Positions 18,158 to 26,829 are shown, numbered from the stretch's first letter. The stretch is DNA of 64,000 nt from Bifidobacterium [indicum] DSM 20214 = LMG 11587 (GCF_000706765.1 NZ_CP006018.1:310001-374000), one strand, 5' to 3'. Numbers and translations are program-made. The notes: a model not told the origin generated them from the letters alone.

Positions 18158-18766
18158 ATGCACATCATTTCCGGCAGATTCAAGGGATTCCCCATCCCCG
18201 CAGCACTCAGAGGCACCCGCCCAACCACAGACCGTACCAAGGAGGCTGTCTTCTCGCATCTGGAGGCCATCGGGGCCGTGGAGGGGGCCAGGGTGCTGGA
18301 TCTCTATGCAGGCACCGGTGCCCTGGGCTTCGAGGCCCTGTCCCGAGGAGCCAACCTCCTGGAATCCGTGGAGTCATCCGGGCGGGCCGCCGGACTCCTG
18401 TCCAAGTCAGCGGCCAGGCTGACCCATCATCCTTCCTGGAATCCGGCCATGCGCATCCATGTGAGCAGGGTCAAGGCGGAGCGGTTTGTCAGGCCCCTCC
18501 AGACTGGCAATGATGCCGAGTCGGGTCCTGCCGCAGGCACCTACGATCTGGTGTTCATGGATCCTCCCTACGACCTGCCCACGGAAGACTGCCAGGAGAT
18601 TATGGCGGGCCTGGTCAAGGGTGGCTTCGTCAACCATGACTCGGTGATTGTCCTGGAACGCTCGGGGCGCTCAGTGCTGCCTGTGCCCCCTTCTGGGTGG
18701 GCTGTATCCACATCCAGGTCCTACGGCGAAACCGTGGTCTACTACATCGAATCAGCCGCCGTATAA
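18158..18766 (+). CDS. rsmD: 16S rRNA (guanine(966)-N(2))-methyltransferase RsmD
   Basis: A 202-residue SAM-dependent methyltransferase that modifies G966 of 16S rRNA. Visible are the N-terminal MHIISGRFKGFPI, the SAM-binding LDLYAGTGALGFEALSRGA, and the catalytic VFMDPPYDLP (D/NPPY) motif. The ATG at 18158 matches the family start; an upstream in-frame codon overlaps recG. GAAAGGA lies about 13 bases before it. In many genomes rsmD precedes coaD, but here coaD is 25 kb away in a different cluster. Confidence 0.95.
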   Translation: MHIISGRFKGFPIPAALRGTRPTTDRTKEAVFSHLEAIGAVEGARVLDLYAGTGALGFEALSRGANLLESVESSGRAAGLLSKSAARLTHHPSWNPAMRIHVSRVKAERFVRPLQTGNDAESGPAAGTYDLVFMDPPYDLPTEDCQEIMAGLVKGGFVNHDSVIVLERSGRSVLPVPPSGWAVSTSRSYGETVVYYIESAAV

Positions 18767-18836
18767 GGCTTGGGTGCTACAGGATGGGGGTAGCGTTCCG
18801 GCTTGAGTCGTTTGGAGCGCCCCCTGCTTCTGGCGG

Positions 18837-19748
18837 TCAGTTCTCCTTGACGGGGTGGGCTCCGTCGGTCCGCCAGCCCAGATCATCCAGGAGGCGGCGA
18901 TCCTGCTTGTCGAGGGAAGAGCAGTCCATCCGGGCAACCAGGTCTGGGCGGATTCTGCTGGTTCGCCTGATGGCCTCGTCTCGGCGGAAACGATCCACCT
19001 TGCCATGGTCGCCGCTTGTCAGGATTTCAGGGACTCCCAGGCCGCGCCAGGTTGTGGGGCGGGTGTATTGGCGGTATTCCAGGAGGGGCTCGTCGCCGGT
19101 ATAGGACTCCTGAACGATGGACTCGGGGTTACCCATAAATCCGGGCAGGAGGCGGGTTATGGCCTCCAGCATGACCGAGACCGCCACTTCGCCACCGTTG
19201 AGCACGTAGTCGCCTATCGAGTACTCTCGAACGTCGATGCCCTGACTGCGATAGTAGGTGGGAATCCTGGCATCGTAGCCCTCGTAGCGGCCGCAACCAA
19301 AGACCAGCCGGTCGGCATGGGAGAGGGCGGTGGCATCCGCCTGGGTGAAGAGCGGAGCCGAAGGGTTGGGGAAGATGAGGACCGGGCCATCCTCCACTGA
19401 CGGGTTCACATGCTCCTGGCCGGCTTCAACCGTGTTCCGGTTCGATTGGCCTGCATCCGCCTCTGCATCGGGCTGGGCTGTGGCTTCCCCGTCACTGGGC
19501 ATGGTCAGATTTGCGGGATCAAGACCAAGCAGGTCATCCAGGCACTCGGCCCATACCTCGGGCTTCATGACCATACCTGCCCCGCCTCCCACCGGCGTGC
19601 TGTCCACGGAGTGGTGAACGTCGTGGGTCCAGTCGCGCAGATTGTGGGCCTTGATGGTCACCAGGCCCTTCTCCTGAGCCTTGCCCAGCAGACTGAGGCC
19701 GGTTACGTCGAAGTACTCGGGGAAAACGGAGATGATGTCGATCTGCAT
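18837..19748 (-). CDS. trmD: tRNA (guanine-N(1)-)-methyltransferase, with low-complexity insertion
   Basis: TrmD methylates G37 of tRNAs with a G at position 36, preventing frameshifting. The SPOUT trefoil-knot core is intact: DIISVFPEYF, GGGAGMVMKPE, VFGCGRYEGYDARI, EYSIGDYVLNGGE. A Gln/Asp/Glu/Ala-rich insertion of about 45 residues (starting PANLTMPSDGEA and ending NPSVEDGP) interrupts the region between the GGGAGM helix and the strand that normally continues into the knot. ATGs at 19748 and 19754 are both possible. It is separated from rimM, its usual partner, and converges on rsmD. Confidence 0.96.
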   Translation of the reverse strand: MQIDIISVFPEYFDVTGLSLLGKAQEKGLVTIKAHNLRDWTHDVHHSVDSTPVGGGAGMVMKPEVWAECLDDLLGLDPANLTMPSDGEATAQPDAEADAGQSNRNTVEAGQEHVNPSVEDGPVLIFPNPSAPLFTQADATALSHADRLVFGCGRYEGYDARIPTYYRSQGIDVREYSIGDYVLNGGEVAVSVMLEAITRLLPGFMGNPESIVQESYTGDEPLLEYRQYTRPTTWRGLGVPEILTSGDHGKVDRFRRDEAIRRTSRIRPDLVARMDCSSLDKQDRRLLDDLGWRTDGAHPVKEN

Positions 19749-19899
19749 GGTCATAACTCTACCCAAGGTCTTTCAACCACCGTGTCGAAGATGAGGTCCT
19801 GGTGGGTGCAGGATACATGCTGGGCCCTGATGGTCGGACCCTTGGCGAGGGGTCGGCGCTCGCTGGTGTTGACAGGGTGTGGGTTGATAGGTTGGGGGT

Positions 19900-19965
19900 G
19901 GAGGCGGCCCGGTGTTGGGATGTTGGGTGGGCCGCCTCCGGATGGCCAGAGGGTGGGGACCCTCT
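19900..19965 (-). terminator. Double-hairpin terminator after the RCC1 surface gene
   Basis: Two stems lie downstream of the stop at 19978: AGAGGGT/ACCCTCT (19948-19965) and a perfect 11-bp stem GGAGGCGGCCC/GGGCCGCCTCC (19900-19939). The region keeps the surface gene from reading into trmD. Confidence 0.6.
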
Positions 19966-19977
19966 TTATTTGGCCTC

Positions 19978-22900
19978 TTACTCAGGTGAAGTATTGGTGG
20001 TTGTGGGCAGGTTGTGCCTGTGTCGGTTGGCCTTGGCCGTCGCGAGGGCGAAGGAGCCGGCGATGACCAGGAGGATGATGCCTGCACCTCCGGCGTTGGG
20101 CAGGCTGCCGGTGTGCCGGTAGGTGTACGTGTTGCTGGTGTCGTCGGGCTGGGGTTGCCCGGCCAGTGTCCACCGGACTTGCGCGGGCACGGGGCCCGGG
20201 TCGTGGGCGGTGGTGGTGGCCTGCCAGGTGTTCGGTCCGGTCTGCCTGAGGGGGAGTGTGTCGTTGTCGATGGCGAGGCTGACCGGTGTGGGTTGTGGGG
20301 GGATGGTGGCGGCGTGTGGTGTCGGTGTGGGGTTGGTGTCGCCGTGTCCTGCCTGTCCGTTGGTGTTGTTTCCCCAGGCTTGGGTGTTGCCGTTGGTGTC
20401 GATGGCGGTGGTGGTGTCGCCGCCGCTGGCGGTGAGGGTGGTGTTCAGGCCGGCTATGACGGTGGGTGTGCCGGGGGTTCCGGTGGTGTGGCCGAGCTGT
20501 CCGCTGGTGTTGTCTCCCCATGCCCAGGTGCGGTGGTCCTGTCCGGTGGCGGCGCTGTGGTTGCGTCCGGTGGAGGTGTGGGTGAATCGGTACGTGTCGG
20601 CCGTGCCTGCGGGCTGGATGCGTGCGGGGGTGGTGGTGTCGGTGCCGTCGGCGTGCCTGCCCCAGGCCCAGAGGCGTCCCTGCTGGTCGATGGCGAGCGT
20701 GGTGCTGCCGCCGGCGCTGGCCTGGATGTAGCCTGCGGGCTGCCGCGGGTCGGAGGCCACTGCTGCGGCGGCTGCGGGGGTGCCGGTGTCGTCGTGGCCG
20801 AGCTGGCCGTGCGTGTTGGCGCCCCAGGTGTAGAGCTGCCCGTCGGACCCGATCGCGGCGGCGTGCGTGTCGCCCGCCGCGATCTGCTCGTACCGGAACG
20901 CGGGTGGCGCGTCCTGCGGCAGGGCGACCCTGACGGGCCTGGCGCTGCTCGCGGTGCGTGCCTCGTCGCCGAGCCCGCCGGCGAGCGTACCCCAGGCGTA
21001 GAGGTTGTCGTCGGAGCCGAGGGCCATGGTGTAGCCGTCGCCGGCGGCGGCCCGCGTCCAGGTGAACGTGCTGTCGGTGCCGGCGGGGCGGGAGGCCCTG
21101 ACGGGCCTGGTGCGCCGGATTGTGGTGCCGTCGCCGAGCTGGCCTTGGGTGTTGTCGCCCCAGGCGTACAGGTTGCCGTCGGAGCCGACGGCGGCGCTGT
21201 GGGTGCGCCCGGCCGCGGCCTGCGTCCAGGTGAACCCGTCACCGGAACCGTCGGGCTTGGCGACCCGGGTTGGGGTGGTGTGCTCGCTGGTGGTGCCGTC
21301 GCCGAGCTGTCCGTTGGTGTTGTCTCCCCATGCGTAGAGTTGTCCGTCGGATCCGATGCCGAGGCTGGTGGTGCCGCCCGTGTCGATGGAGGCGAGGCGG
21401 ATGTCGGGTGCTGCGGGTGCGGTGAGGGTGAGGGTGTCGCCTCCGTATTCGCTGCCGTGGTCCGGGCTCAGGACCCACCTGCCGGTCCGGTGCCACCGTG
21501 CGGTCAAGGTCGTGTCGTGCTCCAACGGCTGGGTGAAGTCGTAGGCCGTGTCCCCGTCGAACCACCCGTCGAACGTCCACCCGGACTCGGATGGGTCTTC
21601 GGGCCGCCTGGTGGGCTCGCCCGCGGGGACCTGCTGGACGTTAGGGGCGTTGCCGTGCTGGGTGGTGAAGGTGAGGGTGGCCATGTCGCCCGTGTACATG
21701 AATTGCAGGCTGGTGTCCTCGGGCTGTGCCTGCCCGGTATTGGTTGATTGGATGGTTAGGGCGACGGCTTCGGGACGGTGCCTGGGCGAAGCGGCGTGCC
21801 ACCCGTCTGCTCGGCGGCGCACCTGGCTCGCGCTGGGCTTGGCGCCGAACAGGACCCCGGTGACGGCGGCGCCGACCGGCCGCCACATCATGGCCGGGCC
21901 TGGATGGGCCGCGGTGGACGTGTTCCCGTCGCTGGTGCCGTCGCCGAGCTGACCCGAGTCGTTGGCACCAGACGCGTACACGTCCCAGTCGGAGCCGACG
22001 GCCAGCGTATGGGAGCCGACGGGCGACGTACTGAGGCTTCTATACGCGAACCCGGTCGGTGCTCCCTTGGGGTTTGGCATGCGGGCAGGGGCCACGCCGT
22101 CGTTGGTGCCGTTGCCGGTGGTGGTGCCTAGCTGCCCGTACCGGTTGCCGCCCCAGGTCCAGATCCCGGAGTCGGTCAGTGCGGCGGAGTGCGTGCGTCC
22201 GGCGCTGACGCCGGTGGCTCCGGTCACGCCGGGGACGGCGCCTGCCATCCATGCGGGTTCGGCATCGGTGGGAGTGCGGCCCAACTGGCCGCTATCATTG
22301 TGCCCCCAGGTGTGTACGGTCCCATCCCGAGTGACACCCGCGGAATGGTCGTTACCCGCGCTGACGGCTATGAACCTCTCCTCCGTGATGGCGGTCGGCG
22401 CGTAGTTGACATAAACAAGCCACGAATTGTTCCAGGGTTTATTCCACGGGTTATCGTGACCGAGCAGGTCGTTGTCGCTCGTGGTGCCTCTGGTGTTGCT
22501 GCCGCCCCAGGTCCAGGCGGTCCCGTTTATGTCCAGGCCGATGGAGTGCTTGGTGCCCGCGCTGACGGAGGCGAAGGTCGCCTCGGGCACGTCCACGCTC
22601 TTGGGTGTCGCGGTTGGTTTGCCGAAGCCGGTGTCGTAGCCCAGTTGTTGGTATTGGTTGTCGCCCCAGGTCCAGGTGTTGCCTTCGCGGTCGATGGCCA
22701 TGCTGTGGTCGGCTCCGGCGCTGATGGCGATGAAGGTCACGCCCGCTGGTGAGGCGATTTGGCCAGGCTTGTTGGAGGGGTTGCCGCTGTCGGGGTTGCG
22801 TCCGAGTTGTCCCTTTTCGTTGCTGCCCCAGGTCCATACCCTGCCGTCCCGGTCCAGGGCCATGGAGTGGCTGCCCCCGGCGGCCGCCTGGATGAATCCT

Positions 22901-25098
22901 GTGCCTGCGGGCGTGGTGGCCTTGGTGGCGGTGGTCTGGTTTGTGGTGGTGTCGTCTCCGAGCTGACCACTGGTGTTGTTGCCCCATGCGTACAGGTTGC
23001 CGTCGCTGCCGACGGCCAGCGAGTGGGATTGCCCGGCGGACACCTGGGCGAACCGTACCGGTGCGGTGGGGGTGTCGATGCGGATGTCGGTGCCGCCCCG
23101 CCAGGGCCCCTGGGCGGGGTCGGCCTTCCACCGGCCCCAGCGTGCGGTCAGGACCGTGTCTCCGTTTATGGGCTTGGTGAAGTCGTAGGGTTTGTCGTTC
23201 TGGAACCAGCCGTTGAAGGTCCACCCGTCGTCCGTGGCGGGGTTGTCCGGGCGGCGGGCGGTGTCGCCGACGATGACCTGCTGGGACGGGATGGGTGAGC
23301 CGTGTTCCGTTTTGAAGGTGACGGTGGCGGTGTCGCCGGTGTAGGTGAACCGCTGGCTGGTCTGGTCGGGCTGTGGTGTGCCCTTGGTGACGGTGGATTG
23401 GATGGTGAGGGTGACGGTGCCCAGTCCGTGCCTGGGCGAGGTGGCGTGCCATCCGTCGACACTGCGGTAGGGGCCGCCGATGTTGCGGGTCTCGCCGAAC
23501 AGGACCTTCGTGAGATCACGGTCGACAGGACGCCAGGCCCTGATTGGTAGAGTGGTGCGGATGCCATAGGGGGGGATGGCGCCGTTGCCGAGCTGACCGT
23601 GGTCATTGCTTCCGCACGTGTACACTTCGCCATCGGACCCAATGAGTGCGGTGTGTTCATGGTCGGCTGCGACGCTGATGTAGTGAAAGCCTGCAGGTGC
23701 CCCGTCTGGGTTGGCGAATCGAGTGATGACGGATTCGGTGGGGTCGCGGTTGGTGGTGCCGTTGCCGAGCTGGCCTTCTCTGTTAAATCCCCACCCCCAT
23801 ACACCGGTGTTGGTGATGACGGCATTTTGAGTGCTTATGCCGAGTTGGAAGGCTCCGGTCAGGCCGGGGACCTGTCCGGGCTTGATGGCGGAGTTCTTGT
23901 CGTCTATGTTACGGCCAAGGTGAATCATAGAGATTCTCCTGTCATCGGCATCGGTAAAGTCATGTAAATATGCGTCCATCCAGGTCCATACGGTACCGTC
24001 CCGCGCGATGGCCATGAAAATACTCCATCCGACGCTGATGGCCGTGAACCTTGTATTGGTATCGACAAGGCGGGGATTCAAGTTGTATGTTGTTCGACTA
24101 GTTGGTTCTCCCCAGATCCAGACGGTCCCGTCCGCGGCAAGGACCATGCTGTAGGTGGCGCTGGCGCTGATTGCGGTCGCCGTGGGTAAGTCCAACGTGC
24201 CGGGCTTATCTCCAAATAAGCTGTCTCTTCCCCAGGTCCAGACTCTGCCGTCCTGGTCGAGGGCCATGGAGTGGCTGCCCCCGGCGGCCACCTGGGTGAA
24301 TTTCACCCCCTCCGGTACTGAGATTAGACCGGGATTGGGGTCATTTGCGCTGCTACCGGAGGTAGGACGGCCGAGTACGCCTCCAATGTTGCTGCCCCAG
24401 GTCCAGACTCTACCGTCCCGGTCGATGGCCATGGAGTGGACGTAAGACCCGCTGGCCACCTGGGTGAACTTCACTCCCTCCGGCATGGCGATCATCCGCG
24501 CAGCAGCTAAGTCTCGGCTCTGGTCGCTACCCATCCCCAGGTGCCCTTCTTCGTCTTCTCCCCACGCGTAGGCGTTGCCATCGCTGCCCAGCCCCAGGCA
24601 GGATCTACTTCCTAAGACAACTTGGACGAGTCGTACCTGACTGCCGGGGGTGTCGAGTTTGACGTTGGTGCCGCCGTGCCAGGGTCCGTTGTCGGGGCTG
24701 GTGTTCCATTTGCCCCATTTGGCGGTGAGGGTCAGGTCCTGGGTGACTGGCTTGGTGAAGTCGTAGGCGAGGTCGCCTATGAACCATCCGTTGAAGGTCC
24801 ATCCGGGCCTGGTGGGGTCGTCGTGTGGCCATGTGGCGGTCTTGCCGTCGGGGATGGTCTGGCCTGCCGGCATGCCCTGGGTGTCGGGCTGTGAGGTGAA
24901 GGTGACCGTGTGGCTGCCGGTCCTGGCCTGCGCCGGATTCTCCTTTGCGCCGGTTGTTTGCGTTCCGGCGGGTACGGGTGCGGTGGACTGCCTGGTGGTG
25001 AGCGGGTTGGGCGTGGACAGCGGCGTGGGTGAAGCCGTGGCTGTCGTGGCCTGCGTCGCCGCTGCCGGGGACTGCGGTGTTGCGGTGGGTGATGGCAT
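19978..25098 (-). CDS. Giant RCC1-repeat / InlB B-repeat cell-wall-anchored protein (body; out of frame with its signal peptide)
   Basis: The 1706-residue frame has no signal peptide of its own and no ribosome site before its first ATG at 25098, but it is open to 25140, where it meets a run of 12 G. With 11 or 14 G it would join the secretion signal encoded just upstream, giving about 1776 residues. Order: Thr/Pro-rich linker; three modules, each one InlB/Listeria-Bacteroides beta-repeat (GWTFNGWF...YDFTKP...LTAKWGKW, near 24700-24890, 23110-23330 and 21480-21690) followed by many RCC1-type repeats (HSMALDRDGRVWTWG); a C-terminal sorting signal LPNAG (20089-20103), hydrophobic helix and basic tail. 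It is probably an adhesin-like surface protein. Function and ligand are unknown. Confidence 0.85.
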   Translation of the reverse strand: MPSPTATPQSPAAATQATTATASPTPLSTPNPLTTRQSTAPVPAGTQTTGAKENPAQARTGSHTVTFTSQPDTQGMPAGQTIPDGKTATWPHDDPTRPGWTFNGWFIGDLAYDFTKPVTQDLTLTAKWGKWNTSPDNGPWHGGTNVKLDTPGSQVRLVQVVLGSRSCLGLGSDGNAYAWGEDEEGHLGMGSDQSRDLAAARMIAMPEGVKFTQVASGSYVHSMAIDRDGRVWTWGSNIGGVLGRPTSGSSANDPNPGLISVPEGVKFTQVAAGGSHSMALDQDGRVWTWGRDSLFGDKPGTLDLPTATAISASATYSMVLAADGTVWIWGEPTSRTTYNLNPRLVDTNTRFTAISVGWSIFMAIARDGTVWTWMDAYLHDFTDADDRRISMIHLGRNIDDKNSAIKPGQVPGLTGAFQLGISTQNAVITNTGVWGWGFNREGQLGNGTTNRDPTESVITRFANPDGAPAGFHYISVAADHEHTALIGSDGEVYTCGSNDHGQLGNGAIPPYGIRTTLPIRAWRPVDRDLTKVLFGETRNIGGPYRSVDGWHATSPRHGLGTVTLTIQSTVTKGTPQPDQTSQRFTYTGDTATVTFKTEHGSPIPSQQVIVGDTARRPDNPATDDGWTFNGWFQNDKPYDFTKPINGDTVLTARWGRWKADPAQGPWRGGTDIRIDTPTAPVRFAQVSAGQSHSLAVGSDGNLYAWGNNTSGQLGDDTTTNQTTATKATTPAGTGFIQAAAGGSHSMALDRDGRVWTWGSNEKGQLGRNPDSGNPSNKPGQIASPAGVTFIAISAGADHSMAIDREGNTWTWGDNQYQQLGYDTGFGKPTATPKSVDVPEATFASVSAGTKHSIGLDINGTAWTWGGSNTRGTTSDNDLLGHDNPWNKPWNNSWLVYVNYAPTAITEERFIAVSAGNDHSAGVTRDGTVHTWGHNDSGQLGRTPTDAEPAWMAGAVPGVTGATGVSAGRTHSAALTDSGIWTWGGNRYGQLGTTTGNGTNDGVAPARMPNPKGAPTGFAYRSLSTSPVGSHTLAVGSDWDVYASGANDSGQLGDGTSDGNTSTAAHPGPAMMWRPVGAAVTGVLFGAKPSASQVRRRADGWHAASPRHRPEAVALTIQSTNTGQAQPEDTSLQFMYTGDMATLTFTTQHGNAPNVQQVPAGEPTRRPEDPSESGWTFDGWFDGDTAYDFTQPLEHDTTLTARWHRTGRWVLSPDHGSEYGGDTLTLTAPAAPDIRLASIDTGGTTSLGIGSDGQLYAWGDNTNGQLGDGTTSEHTTPTRVAKPDGSGDGFTWTQAAAGRTHSAAVGSDGNLYAWGDNTQGQLGDGTTIRRTRPVRASRPAGTDSTFTWTRAAAGDGYTMALGSDDNLYAWGTLAGGLGDEARTASSARPVRVALPQDAPPAFRYEQIAAGDTHAAAIGSDGQLYTWGANTHGQLGHDDTGTPAAAAAVASDPRQPAGYIQASAGGSTTLAIDQQGRLWAWGRHADGTDTTTPARIQPAGTADTYRFTHTSTGRNHSAATGQDHRTWAWGDNTSGQLGHTTGTPGTPTVIAGLNTTLTASGGDTTTAIDTNGNTQAWGNNTNGQAGHGDTNPTPTPHAATIPPQPTPVSLAIDNDTLPLRQTGPNTWQATTTAHDPGPVPAQVRWTLAGQPQPDDTSNTYTYRHTGSLPNAGGAGIILLVIAGSFALATAKANRHRHNLPTTTNTSPE

Positions 25099-25120
25099 AG
25101 CGGTCGGTGCTGTCAGGCCT

Positions 25121-25309
25121 TCACCGGCGACCGGGGGTTGACCCCCCCCCCCCGTTGATTTGAGAGTAGGAGGTGATGTCGTTCTCTTGATGGGAGTCGG
25201 TGGCCTGCGCCCCCGCCGTCAGACCGCCGCCCATGACGGAAAGGACCGCCAGGGTCACGACAACTGGACGTGCGAAACAACGACTATGGAACGCGTTCCA
25301 AATAAGCAT
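25121..25309 (-). CDS. Signal-peptide 5' fragment of the RCC1 surface gene (terminates 20 codons after poly-G in this phase)
   Basis: Reads MLIWNAFHSRCFARP, then a hydrophobic core VVVTLAVLSVMGGGL and a cleavage site after AQA (residue 36), a standard Sec signal. It continues TDSHQENDITSYSQIN, then four Gly from the 12-G tract, and stops at STPGRR. Stop falls inside the open body frame. The ATG at 25309 has GAGG 11 bases upstream; an in-frame GTG at 25321 is an alternative. By itself it would make a secreted peptide of about 26 residues, so it is best read as the 5' end of the large gene in the OFF phase. A sequencing error in the homopolymer is the main competing explanation. Confidence 0.85.
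   Translation of the reverse strand: MLIWNAFHSRCFARPVVVTLAVLSVMGGGLTAGAQATDSHQENDITSYSQINGGGGSTPGRR
25142..25153 (-). repeat. Homopolymeric tract of 12 G (sense strand): phase-variation switch
   Basis: Twelve C on the plus strand, 12 G in the coding sense, inside codons 53-56 of the surface gene. Length 12 leaves signal peptide and body in different frames; 11 or 14 aligns them. The tract is followed by TCAA and CCCCC, so its end can form a GGGGG/CCCCC hairpin. Confidence 0.9.
25287..25300. promoter_or_regulatory. 14-bp perfect palindrome in the signal-peptide codons
   Basis: TGGAACGCGTTCCA is its own reverse complement and lies just inside the start of the surface gene. It could be a regulator site, but its centre is GC rather than the CG usual for LacI operators. 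Confidence 0.3.
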
Positions 25310-25644
25310 GCGACAAAGCACCTCACCAACTCATATCCTGGCCCAAGTAACAACTACCGACTCGTCCCCAAAACGAAGCCGAAGTTGGCCGGGCCAGGAA
25401 TCACCCCTTCAAAAGTAAACTTACTTGACCCTACCACCCCGTGGTCCCTCCACGCAACGCGGCAGGGGTAAGCCGAAAGCAGCTACCCAGGCTGTTCCCT
25501 GGCAGGAGTAAGGTCCGGCTGGTTCTCGGATGGAGTCCAACCGGTGAGAGGCGAAGGGATTATCCGGGAGAATTCGAGGTGAGCCGGTTCATATGTCGGG
25601 ATCATGTTCCTTGCGAGGAGGAAGCACGGAAGCCGGACTGGCTT
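25310..25644. other. Non-coding stretch upstream of the phase-variable gene
   Basis: 335 bases with no credible gene, holding the presumed promoter of the surface gene on the minus strand. An inverted repeat AAGTAA-AC-TTACTT (25413-25426) lies about 110 bases before the start and is a candidate operator. No convincing -35/-10 pair could be fixed. A 70-codon plus-strand frame here has no coding character. Confidence 0.5.
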
Positions 25645-26661
25645 TCAATGTAGCAGGCTGATTCCGGTCCAGACGGCCCAGAGGGCGGCCAGACCCAGAT
25701 AGGGCCACCAGTGTGACCTGGTCACGGCCGCGAATTCCCGGATGAACGCCGTGGGCCAGTAGTAGCCCTTGGTGTGGGAGCCGACACCATCGGCCTTGAG
25801 CCCCACCTTGCTGGCATATTCGCTTGCACGGAAAACGTGGTAGTCGCTGGTCACCAGGGCCACCCGATATTCCTGCGGCCCCCTGCCGGCCTTGTACAGG
25901 TCGTCCAGAATCCCTTTGGAATAGCGGAGGTTCTCCATGGTTGTGGTTGATCTGTCTTCCATAATGATGGCCTCAGCCGGTACTCCGCAGGAGTTCATCA
26001 GGTAGTTCGACATGGCCTGGGCCTCGCTTACCTCCTCGTCGGGACCCTGTCCGCCCGAGACCACGAATCTGCCTTGCTTGCCCTGTTTCCGCCAGAGCTG
26101 TAAGGCCTTGTCGAGCCGACCGCGGAGGAGTGGGGTGGGCTGGTCCCCGTTCAGTCCGGCACCGTGCACGATGATGTAGTCGTACCGCCGCTTGCGGGGG
26201 AGTGCCCGGTAGAGCCAGGAGTAAAGCAGAAGGGCCACGAAGGAGAAGAAGAACCAGGTGCCCTCAAGGCTGACGAGCCCCGCAGGAACCAGACACCAGC
26301 GGGGGGCGTCGAGGATGAGCAGGAGGGGGGAGAGCAGCAGGTAGAAGGCCATGGCCAGAGCCAGGAGGGCTGGTAGAAGAGTGGTCAGGGAGATGCCTTC
26401 CCGCCGGGTGACGATGACCGTGTTGGTCAGGAGAAAGGCAACGACGAGAATGGGTGTGAGAATCACCAGGGCGACAATGGGCAGAATCAACCACCGCAAA
26501 CCGAATTGCAGGACCAGGGTTCCGCTCAGGAACACGAGGAAAAGAAGGAGCCAGATGGCGTTGCGGAATTGTCTGGGTTCCCGGTGCAGTCCAAACAGGA
26601 GGAAGAGACCCGAGATGATGGTGGGGGAGTAGAGCAGGAGCAGCTGAGGGATATTGATCAT
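25645..26661 (-). CDS. YdcF/SanA family membrane protein (DUF218 domain)
   Basis: A 338-residue protein with five or so hydrophobic helices in its first 170 residues and a C-terminal DUF218 domain: YIIVHGAGLNGDQPTPLLRGRLDKAL, VVSGGQGPDEEVSEAQAM, EDRSTTTMENL, TSDYHVFRA. DUF218 proteins (YdcF, ElyC, SanA) are linked to envelope integrity and may bind nucleotides, but no reaction is established. A final hydrophobic helix lies at the C-terminus. The ATG at 26661 has AGGTG seven bases ahead; an in-frame GTG at 26670 is an alternative. It is downstream of rimM on the same strand with a 168-base gap, and upstream of the surface gene. Confidence 0.88.
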   Translation of the reverse strand: MINIPQLLLLYSPTIISGLFLLFGLHREPRQFRNAIWLLLFLVFLSGTLVLQFGLRWLILPIVALVILTPILVVAFLLTNTVIVTRREGISLTTLLPALLALAMAFYLLLSPLLLILDAPRWCLVPAGLVSLEGTWFFFSFVALLLYSWLYRALPRKRRYDYIIVHGAGLNGDQPTPLLRGRLDKALQLWRKQGKQGRFVVSGGQGPDEEVSEAQAMSNYLMNSCGVPAEAIIMEDRSTTTMENLRYSKGILDDLYKAGRGPQEYRVALVTSDYHVFRASEYASKVGLKADGVGSHTKGYYWPTAFIREFAAVTRSHWWPYLGLAALWAVWTGISLLH

Positions 26662-26829
26662 GCCATACACCTGGTTTCGTGTCCGGAGAGGGTTCTAATC
26701 CACAGCCTACCCAGGTCGGGTGTCAATGTGCACTGTGGTTGGTGTGGCGCGTTTACAGGGTTTCGGGGTGTTCCCCGCAACAGGCAACCATCCCGACGGG
26801 TGAGGGTAGAGGGTGTCGTTACCCCGGCC

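Noticed and set aside
20014-21747. 577-codon plus-strand frame, Gly/Val/Ala-rich
   Set aside because: Antisense of the RCC1 repeats; GC-rich reverse frames stay open, composition is non-globular and no start signal is present.
25098-25098. Independent start of the RCC1 protein at the ATG here
   Set aside because: No Shine-Dalgarno precedes it and the product would lack a signal peptide despite having a wall-sorting signal; the upstream signal fragment explains it better.
25441-25653. 70-codon plus-strand ORF
   Set aside because: No domain, overlaps the end of the YdcF-like gene on the other strand, no coding character.
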